Positions 60,801 to 64,000 of a DNA stretch of 64,000 nt are shown here, piece after piece. The position numbers and the translations under genes were made by a program. A model generated the notes under the pieces. It searched no databases, was not told the origin of the DNA, and saw nothing but the letters and a program-made list of their open reading frames with translations. Each line of letters begins with the position of its first letter. The first letter of the stretch is position 1. The DNA lies in assembly GCA_019188245.1 (NCBI GenBank), contig JAECZO010000082.1, forward strand, positions 62,001 through 126,000, read 5' to 3'. This DNA is from Novymonas esmeraldas. Its lineage: Eukaryota > Euglenozoa > Kinetoplastea > Trypanosomatida > Trypanosomatidae.

Positions 60801-62875
60801 TCGTACGAGTTGAGCACCTCCACGTAGTACACCTCGCGCAGCGTCTTGACGAGCGACGCGTCGAAGTTGACGGTGAGGCGCTTGCTGGTGTCTGTCGCCA
60901 GCACCGGCAGCCGCAGCTTGTCCGCGCGAATCGCGCCCACCTCAGCAGTCCACTTCTGGAACTTCTCCTGGATCGTGCCCTGCAGCAGCTCTCTCAGCTT
61001 GTCGTACAGCTGCAGCGCCTCCACGCCGCGCTCGCTCTGCAGCACCGCGGGTGAGAGATCGACGACGCGCGAGTGGCTCTCGCTGATGCGATCGAGCAGC
61101 GCCTTGCAGCGGACAATGGTACTTGCGACCGGAGGCATGTTCGGGTACGCCCCGGCAGCCTCGCCGGCGTAGTAGGTGTCCTGGGCCTTGAGCAGGTCCT
61201 GGTGGAAGCCGTCCAGCACGCCGCCCTGCTTCTTCATCCACTCCTGCTGCATCGGTGTCCTGTCCGTGAAGCCGTCGAAGGTGTCGACGGCCTTGAACAC
61301 CTCCGTGATGGCGCTGGACTCGTCGATGGTGGTGACGAGGATGGAGCCGAGGCGCTCCTCCAAGTCGCGGATGACGCCCTTGAGCTCGTCGTAGTCGGCG
61401 TCGAAGCGCGTGTTCGTGATGTCGAGCAGGTTGTAATCGACGCTGAAGAAGCGCGCCACGGAGGTGTCGAACGTGTGCTTGATCTCCTCCGCCTCGGAGG
61501 TCAGGTGCTGGCCCTTGGTGCCGCCGATCTTCATGCTCTCCATCTTGTCGAAGAGGAGCGCCGTCTCGATCACGTCGAGGAGGTCGTGGCAGCGCTCCAG
61601 AAACGTGTCGAGCCGCGAGAAGAGCGCCGCGTTCTGGAACTTCCACGGCCGCGCCACGGACGACACGTGCGACTTGTACTGGAAGTACGACGCCTTGAAC
61701 TCGCCGCAGATCGCCAGCGTGGTGCTCAGGCGCTCCACCACCTCCTTCTTCTCAAGCCCCTCGGCGAACTCGGCGACGTTGACGTGATCGGCAGCCATCT
61801 CGATCAGGTCATTGCCCATCTCGCGGATGAGGAAGACAAGCCGAGCCGGGTTGTTGTAGAAGCCCGACTGCGTCCACAGCAGGTAGAGGAAGTGGAAGAG
61901 GCGCTTGAAGACGCCGCTCGTGGCCAGCTCCACGAAGGGGAGGTGGCTCGCCGCCGTCATGGACATCTGCTCGAACTCTGGGATGAGGGGCTTCAGGTAC
62001 TGGTAGTTGTCACGCGACTCGTACGCGGCCTCCTTCAGCTCGCCCATCAGCTGCGAGAAGGGCGAGTAGTAGCTGCTGCCGGCGCGCTTCAGGAGCACCA
62101 GGATCTTGAGCGACTTCACCGAGTACAGCTGCTCCTCCAGACCGGCTAGGTTCTCCGACTTCTCCTTCCAGAAGCGGATCTCGTCCAGCGGGACGGGGTA
62201 CCGGCCCGTCTGCGGCGCGGCCTCCTCGAGCTCCTCCGGCGACGACGCGATCGCCGCCTTGATCTGCGCCGTCCACGACACGACCGTGCCCTCCAGCAGG
62301 TACAGCGTCTCCTTGTCCATGGCGAAGTCGTCGATGCGCGGCGGGAACTGGATGGGGGGCATGGGCAAAAACGTCTTGCCCTGGCTCAGGCCCAACGTGA
62401 CAAGCAGGTTGGAGAGCAGCCCATTCGTGTCGCTCATGAGCTCGCCCACGGCGACGTCCGGCACCGTGGCGGTGTTGCGCTTGTCCGCCTTCAGGATCGG
62501 CGCGTAGACGTTGCGCGTCACAGCGCTGAGGTTGCCGAGCACGTCGGGCGGGATGTCGCCGAAGGTGATGGCCTCCTTCATGTGGTTCTCGTCCGCCATC
62601 TTCTCGCGCTTGGTTTTGCTGAAGAACACGCCCTTCTTCTTGAGCTCCTCCGGTGCCTCGATGCGCGTCACAAACGCACCCGTTGACGTTTGATATACAT
62701 AGAGGTGACGCGCATCGGCGGTGTCCAAGAACTCGCTCATCTGGGCTCGGTTGTCCTCGCTGTCCAGCAGCTTCTTGGACTCGGCAGGCTTCAGCTTGAG
62801 CGCGTTCGTGATGCGCTGCTCCATCCACACGACGCGCTTGTCCGCCGGCGCGTCGTCCTTGTCGCCCTTCGCCAT
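48845..62875 (-). CDS. Axonemal dynein heavy chain, outer-arm type
   Basis: A single 4676-residue frame from ATG 62875 to TAG 48845. Tail: about 1-1700. Motor: AAA1 P-loop GPAGTGKTETTKDL (about 1921) with NCSDQMNYITLGQIFKGLA and GCFDEFNRI; AAA2 GAAGAGKTECW (about 2204); AAA3 GTAGTGKTNL (about 2548); AAA4 GVGGSGKQSLARLAS (about 2895). The stalk coiled coils flank a microtubule-binding region at about 3250-3400 (LTSNPRSIPSMKQRSWNECK). The C-terminal domain follows to the end. GSWGCFDEFNRI with a LGxIFKGLAxSG context resembles DNAH5/DNAH8-type outer-arm chains; in trypanosomatids this would be the outer-arm beta chain, by my recollection of synteny. An acidic, Gly/Ala-rich insert of about 80 residues lies at about 4085-4168. 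It drives the flagellar beat as part of the outer arm. Confidence 0.97.
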   Translation of the reverse strand: MAKGDKDDAPADKRVVWMEQRITNALKLKPAESKKLLDSEDNRAQMSEFLDTADARHLYVYQTSTGAFVTRIEAPEELKKKGVFFSKTKREKMADENHMKEAITFGDIPPDVLGNLSAVTRNVYAPILKADKRNTATVPDVAVGELMSDTNGLLSNLLVTLGLSQGKTFLPMPPIQFPPRIDDFAMDKETLYLLEGTVVSWTAQIKAAIASSPEELEEAAPQTGRYPVPLDEIRFWKEKSENLAGLEEQLYSVKSLKILVLLKRAGSSYYSPFSQLMGELKEAAYESRDNYQYLKPLIPEFEQMSMTAASHLPFVELATSGVFKRLFHFLYLLWTQSGFYNNPARLVFLIREMGNDLIEMAADHVNVAEFAEGLEKKEVVERLSTTLAICGEFKASYFQYKSHVSSVARPWKFQNAALFSRLDTFLERCHDLLDVIETALLFDKMESMKIGGTKGQHLTSEAEEIKHTFDTSVARFFSVDYNLLDITNTRFDADYDELKGVIRDLEERLGSILVTTIDESSAITEVFKAVDTFDGFTDRTPMQQEWMKKQGGVLDGFHQDLLKAQDTYYAGEAAGAYPNMPPVASTIVRCKALLDRISESHSRVVDLSPAVLQSERGVEALQLYDKLRELLQGTIQEKFQKWTAEVGAIRADKLRLPVLATDTSKRLTVNFDASLVKTLREVYYVEVLNSYDSAGVGQFEIPPDAEAIFTKRDVYRDQALKLEYLCTTYNDFSSSLRPNDERPLIEAELVKFEAFVSRGLKDVRWENEDATNAFIEEALKQVTAIDTAVSTLHSNVQQMKDTMRKYKTDDVLFPLDAAAGAKTMSEAELRKTLGDYVDARASGLRERNGEIKALTQSSLDALQTLKETNGGAVVSVTDAVWQKYLAYVSSVARECLAEAAVSSLTNMRNQLDPVWLADHDGIALVDVKLSLSKATADHPTSKSRFDPALMTGDGEEKSVWQTLSDTIDGVIGSSGLIDPVHGATSYAEEMRHNEHVQALVGEIQALFQQNVAACEEYRHVYDEFKSLWETDRKKVFAQFIEMDHQRDARRASASMEDPAAAAAAAQKPAEYFGVSLLEFDRAITEYTRIRSRLAAIEDRHMEGSVLIDVKPLRIALRDLSRRWKEMYSDYLLDKIKADLNHLYVFIKEADKGLEVEVLDGDVDALKSVMRWIRDCRKRNTEVMGDDETGETGGMFPPIKAAIGMLKTHASTSPDAEAELAKIEKLEELRKPAPEQWVALNKKALNARAQNSIVQDREAEKIKEDVAAFEHELSAEVDAFHQNPLFTYAIQPGEVYNTIDSVYAHFMVVEKKAKGLQNLQDLFDLAVSHFKSIRECRQELALLKQIWDLNFHVTSQFRDWMRSTFKDADVAYFEDEAKKISKQLQLQPMKVKGWGVFKGVDETVRNMRTSLPLCESLSSPSMRPRHWAELVRTTNQPGTINPTAADFTLEKLFALGLHNYADDVANIVEKAEKELRIETNLSKIIVAWEKLQFTYDKDAHLDCYLLGSVDDVVEQLENDNNALSSMLSDRFVEYFYEKVLGWQKDLGLVDTCTTKWMDIQRQWQNLFPIFVLSEDIKVQLPNEAKQFSEADRVFRLLMSKAHHYANPVETICSGKLSEDIGRGETLEETLNYIQDILNRCEKALADYLETKRKLFPRFFFVSDTDLIDILSKGSDPRAVMVHMSKIIDSVDSFTFDKNPYPSASAVDVWEMVSIQGEKVTLTESFACDGAVEIWLEGLVQCTKRSMKVHIRDANAGYIEKPRNEWIYQYPCQAIIVASRIWFTTEVHQAFTQIEEGNDMGMKDLLKSQKSQLDSLIKEVLLDRSSTERKMLVHLITIDVHNRDIVQSMVDDRVDSVESFSWQSQLRYYWDENKGSEIRIADADFINGYEYIGLCGCLVITKLTDRCYITLTQALRLNQGGAPAGPAGTGKTETTKDLARNMGIACYVFNCSDQMNYITLGQIFKGLAMSGSWGCFDEFNRISIEVLSVVATQVGSILNALKEHKSRFRFMDEEISIERSVGMWITMNPGYAGRTELPENIKSLFRPCAMCVPDLKNICEIMLAAEGFGDAKDLALKFVTLYRLNKELLSPQDHYDWGLRAVKSVLYIAGALKRGDPDLPERNVLMRALRDTNMAKLSKDDVYVFMGLIRSLFPNLDVPKKDKPELVTACKAVCKEQGNLPGENDIFILKCVQYEELLHVRHSVFILGAAGAGKTECWRCLQGALTKLHQDDWKAKAVSSCLNPKAISSNELYGYFTPQKEWRDGILSTIFRDYAVESKKKKNMKWIVLDGIIDAEWIESMNTVMDDNKMLTLVSNERIPLTDSMRMIFEVSHLRNASPATVSRAGVIFINESDLGWGPFKDKWIATRERREGVILDNLFDKYVPLVFEFWKRSMRPVVSVMDINMVQTICFLLDGIFRTMEPEELAKHSNPVEVYEKYFAFAVIWAFGGPLPSSDGRIDMRLNFSNQWKKEFPNMKISEAGSIFDFYIDKTKDDNGAVVFDWKPWTELVQPYAPDADVQLSSVSVQTADTVRMSYLMSLFVDNAKGVMLVGTAGTGKTNLIMSKLRSLDNEKVLFRVVSFNARTSSSGLQAVMEQSLEKRSGRTYGPPNRKKLVFFLDDMNMPAPDKYGTQEAVALLQQHVGYGFWYDRVKIVQKEVVDVRYVGAMNPKSGTFTILDRLLRHFAVFSTNMPDRADLVSIYGQILQAHTKPFSRDIRETLTTLLTNATIELHSNVAKLFFPTAVKFHYQWNMREMFNIFQGLCKSNAKLHKTSLQLVRLWVHECNRTFRDRMADDADMKRYDTLLQEVITRAGFTDVSAKEVLEEPLLWAPFHTTPDGQENVYNETNYDEAGAFLRKKLTDYNENYASMNLVLFNQAIEHVCRISRITSNPRGNAFLVGVGGSGKQSLARLASYINGHDIFQILVTSTYDINDFRTDMQELYRKCGVRGYPFAFIITDTQIVSMDMLVYLNDMLSSGNVPELFNQDEREGIVGSVTNEVKASGVADYSNPDVCWDHFINKVRSNLHIILCFSPVSKNFAAWCRQFPALANTTVIDWFLSWPEQALKSVAQRFLSEIELGGAEMTQNIADFMAYCQMKVTETCEEYYAQEKRHAYTTPKSFLELIAFYKDLLARKRKENTDQTDRLVSGIDKIKEAGAQVQGLQEVLQRESVEVEEARQKTAALLETVGREKSVVEEQSSIAAKEEAKTNKIVEEVTSFEKQCQEDLAKAQPLVLEALGALDTLDKASIAELKNLGKPPEDVQMVAICVLVLTSNPRSIPSMKQRSWNECKKMMNQVDRFLSELRSFDVNNIPQACIDQIQVYISNPSFDPDIIKSKSGAAAGLCKWAIGMNRYHTVRCEVRPKEERLAEAQQRLVSSRAALKKIQDKVADLQAKLGALVSQYDKAVAEADAIEAKAKKTQMKMNLAQRLVSGLSDESVRWGATIEKLKEAAKLLVGDVLLSASFVSYIGPFSKAFREQIVEQDWLPHIKRLGIPMTEGLDATMDVLTSEAAVASWNNEGLPSDRVSTENGAILTNCMRWPLMIDPQLQGIKWIRTREEKNGLRVVQTTQKGWQRTLQTCIEEGLPCLIEGLGEFVEPVLDGVLSRQTFRKGGREFIKLGATEVEYNAKFRLILQTKLGNPHYGPEVNAQTTLINFMVTETGLEDQLLAVVVSQERPDLEKKRGMLIRQMNTMTIELQQCENGLLYELTNATGDILENITLVENLETTKKKAKDINASFAQAVVTQKDIAQNRLRYTDVAVRGSLLFFQIDQLWKIDHMYQYSLEAFMVVFNKALVSAPQPDNKKDVTKRVANVIQSITENVFAYVSRGLFERHKLIFSSLLAFAILSRRDEVNLKQLDFLLRGKKKSGVERPETVTGWCTQPNWDAVQALAEVEGATPEFSLLPSDMAENNRWFQYCELEKPEVEKMPGEWKNLSNFERLLVLRCLRPDRLTAALEMFVGNSIGRFFVSDQAVDISVSYQNSSTTTPLFFILSPGVDPVKAVEELGRKLGYTYDKENFYNVSLGQGQEVVADRALDKCFAEGGWALLSNIHLVEKWLRTLERRLDTYAETYTRVAQLRKEIAERKAGERSGAAAAAAAGAGGGGGGADDGEHGDDDAAAEAKSVHSQGEGGEGETDEDGGDGEGGAAEGGDGDGARAPDEDAVVVTDDEIPFDGVKGHANFRVFLSAEPSTVIPIGILQRSVKLTSEPPTGIRQNIVRALGNFSDEPWEKSAKPMEYRCIMFSMCFFHAVVVERKKFGPLGWNRAYPFNAGDLTTCMEVAANYIEDRPKVPWEDLRYVFGEIMYGGHITDDWDRVLCMAYLQSYIVPDCCDGLLLAPGVPVPAPVSFQEYMQWLTSGEDFPAESPLLYGLHPNAEINYRTMQADVLFKTINELQPKKHSGGDMLSPQEIVQQKIDEIRERLPEPHNLQDLSERLEEDRSPQQHVFYQESERMNVLIETLRASLEELNLGLKGALSMSTAMQELFDQIYLDKMPERWARVSFMSQRMLGSWVENFLARNEQLISWNADLQTPKVTNISLFFNPMSFLTAIMQTTSIINSFDLDQMALVVDVLKKSADQIESSARDGCYVTGLAMEGARWDGTAGCIEDSRLKELYPRMPIMQVRSLPLSKIDRRDQYECPVYKTQARGPGFVVGFFLKSKQPSRKWVIAGVGLLLDVVE

Positions 62876-63223
62876 CTTTCACACACACAAAAAAAAAAGA
62901 AGGTGTCCGGGAGTCTGTATAGCAGTGCCGGCCACGGCAACGTCAGCGCCACTGGAGCGGCACTGGATGAAGGAGGCCCGGCGCCGTGTCAACAAGACGA
63001 CGAGCAGCAGCAGCAGCCGTGAGATGCAGGCGTGGGCACAGGACAGCGAGCAGTCGCGGCGGCGGCCCTCTCTATGAGGCGCCTGCACTGATCTTGCGAG
63101 TTGGGGGTGCGTGCGCGCGCCTCCGCACAGTATGCCTCCTCCAGAGCGTGTGTGTGTGTTTTTTTTTTTTTGTGTGTGTGTGTGTGTGCGTGTGCGTGTG
63201 CGTGAAGGGGGTGCAGTGAGTCA

Positions 63224-63295
63224 CTGTGGGAGAGTGAAGAGAGCGGCGAAGCGAGACGGGGGAGGGGAGAGGGGAGAGGGGGGGGAAGAGAGGAG
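63224..63295 (-). promoter_or_regulatory. Predicted spliced-leader acceptor for the dynein heavy chain
   Basis: On the minus strand about 60 nt of C/T-rich sequence (CTCTTCCCCCCCTCTCCCCT and on) ends CTCTCCCACAG, with AG opposite 63224-63225. The leader is 348 nt and has no ATG before the dynein start. Confidence 0.55.
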
Positions 63296-63568
63296 GCTAG
63301 TCAATCCTGTGGCCGTCGTGTTCCGGTCCGTGCTACTCGTGCTGTCGAAGCGCCCGCCGCGCCGCGATGGGAAAAAAAGGGGAGAGAGAGAGAGAGAGGG
63401 GAAAGAGAGGAGGGAATAGTAGTAGTCATAGTTGTTGTAAAAAAAAAAAAAAAGAGAGGACAATGGCACTGCAGAGGGGGTGCACCATTATGAGTCGGAG
63501 GGAAAGGGGAAAAGTGGAAGTAGTCCGCACACCTCACCCCGTCCCTCCGCCTCGCCTAGCTGAGGCGT

Positions 63569-63606
63569 TGATGCAACGCGCTCGTGATGCAACGCGCTCG
63601 TGATGC
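63569..63606. repeat. 16-bp tandem repeat, 2.4 copies
   Basis: TGATGCAACGCGCTCG occurs twice head to tail and then begins a third time (TGATGC). Not a microsatellite, so it looks like a recent short duplication. Confidence 0.85.
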
Positions 63607-64000
63607 TGTGCGCGTCACGTGTGGCTCACTCACCCCTCCACCCCACTCCACAGTAAAAAAAAAAAAAAAGAGAGAGCGTGACAGGAAACGGATTCAGCAC
63701 GCACACACACACAACTCCTCGGTCTGAGACGAGCTCCAGTCAGCCAGAAAACACATTTATGTCCTTGCATAAAAACAGACACATACACACACCATCCCTT
63801 CTCCGTGCAACGTGGTGACGCAGTGTTTCCCTCGCTTTCTTCAGCTCCAGCGCCGATCTCTATCCATTGACAACAGACATTTCTATCTGTGTGTGTGTGT
63901 GTGTGGGCCCTCGTCCATTTGTTAGGGATGAAAGGGGAGAAGACAAGTTATCCACGAGTGTGCCGCGCGCTGCCCGCCCGCGTGGTGGCGTGTCACCGCA

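Larger units (their letters stand above)
62876..64000. other. Gene-free right edge of the window, upstream of dynein
   Basis: It includes the predicted dynein leader (62876-63223), a T run beside GT repeats (63159-63190) and, from about 63610 on, sequence that probably belongs to the 3' UTR of a gene beyond the window. No frame enters convincingly from the right edge. Confidence 0.55.

Noticed and set aside
1-64000. tRNA, rRNA, spliced-leader or CRISPR-type arrays
   Set aside because: Looked for tRNA arm consensus (GGTTCGANTCC), spliced-leader-like repeats and regularly spaced direct repeats with unique spacers; none seen. Repeats present are micro- and minisatellites without spacers.
1-64000. 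Mobile elements, including trypanosomatid retroposons
   Set aside because: No reverse transcriptase, transposase or integrase motif in any frame, and no terminal repeats. Short degenerate SIDER-type pieces could be hidden in spacers, but I cannot recognise them by eye.
1-64000. Strand-switch region or transcription start
   Set aside because: All supported genes are on one strand from edge to edge, so no divergent or convergent switch lies within the window. The opposite-strand acceptor-like tracts are not accompanied by genes.

Overview
The window is a piece of a kinetoplastid (trypanosomatid) nuclear chromosome. The evidence is: every convincing gene is an uninterrupted reading frame on one strand (minus); gene bodies are GC-rich; gene starts are preceded by long pyrimidine tracts followed by AG, as expected for spliced-leader trans-splicing; intergenic DNA is crowded with CA/GT, GA/CT and homopolymer runs; and several genes belong to kinetoplastid-specific biology (a mitochondrial POLI-type DNA polymerase, a p166-like kinetoplast anchor). 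Gene content fits the Leishmania/Crithidia/Leptomonas side of the family, but I cannot name a species.

All twelve recognised protein genes read right to left, as one polycistronic transcription unit. In transcription order they are: an axonemal (outer-arm type) dynein heavy chain (62875-48845); a MAP kinase with a TDY activation loop (47480-45729); a mitochondrial family A DNA polymerase resembling POLID (45026-40047); squalene monooxygenase (38706-36997); a SAM-domain kinesin-13 (35117-32928); a mitochondrial coiled-coil protein with a C-terminal membrane anchor, probably p166 (30712-26663); SAS-4/CPAP with its C-terminal G-box (25410-23068); a ubiquitin E2 variant (21038-20622); a PP2A-like phosphatase (13581-11716); RagA/Gtr1 GTPase (7211-6102); an uncharacterised WD40-like plus coiled-coil protein (5368-1757); and a partial HAD-superfamily protein that runs off the left edge (1008-1).

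The right two thirds (23-63 kb) is dense and holds genes for flagellar motility, basal body/FAZ structure, the basal body to kinetoplast-DNA link, and kDNA replication. The left third has two unusually long gene-free gaps (4.5 kb at 7212-11715 and 7.0 kb at 13582-20621), made mostly of simple repeats that are pyrimidine-rich in the sense strand, with a few complex islands. One of these is a 203-bp fold-back whose two arm mismatches both become G-U pairs in the sense RNA.

Polycistronic genes in these organisms are not operons, so neighbourhood suggests conserved synteny rather than co-regulation. I found no convincing plus-strand gene, tRNA, rRNA, CRISPR array or mobile element. Several plus-strand pyrimidine-tract/AG motifs are recorded as open questions.
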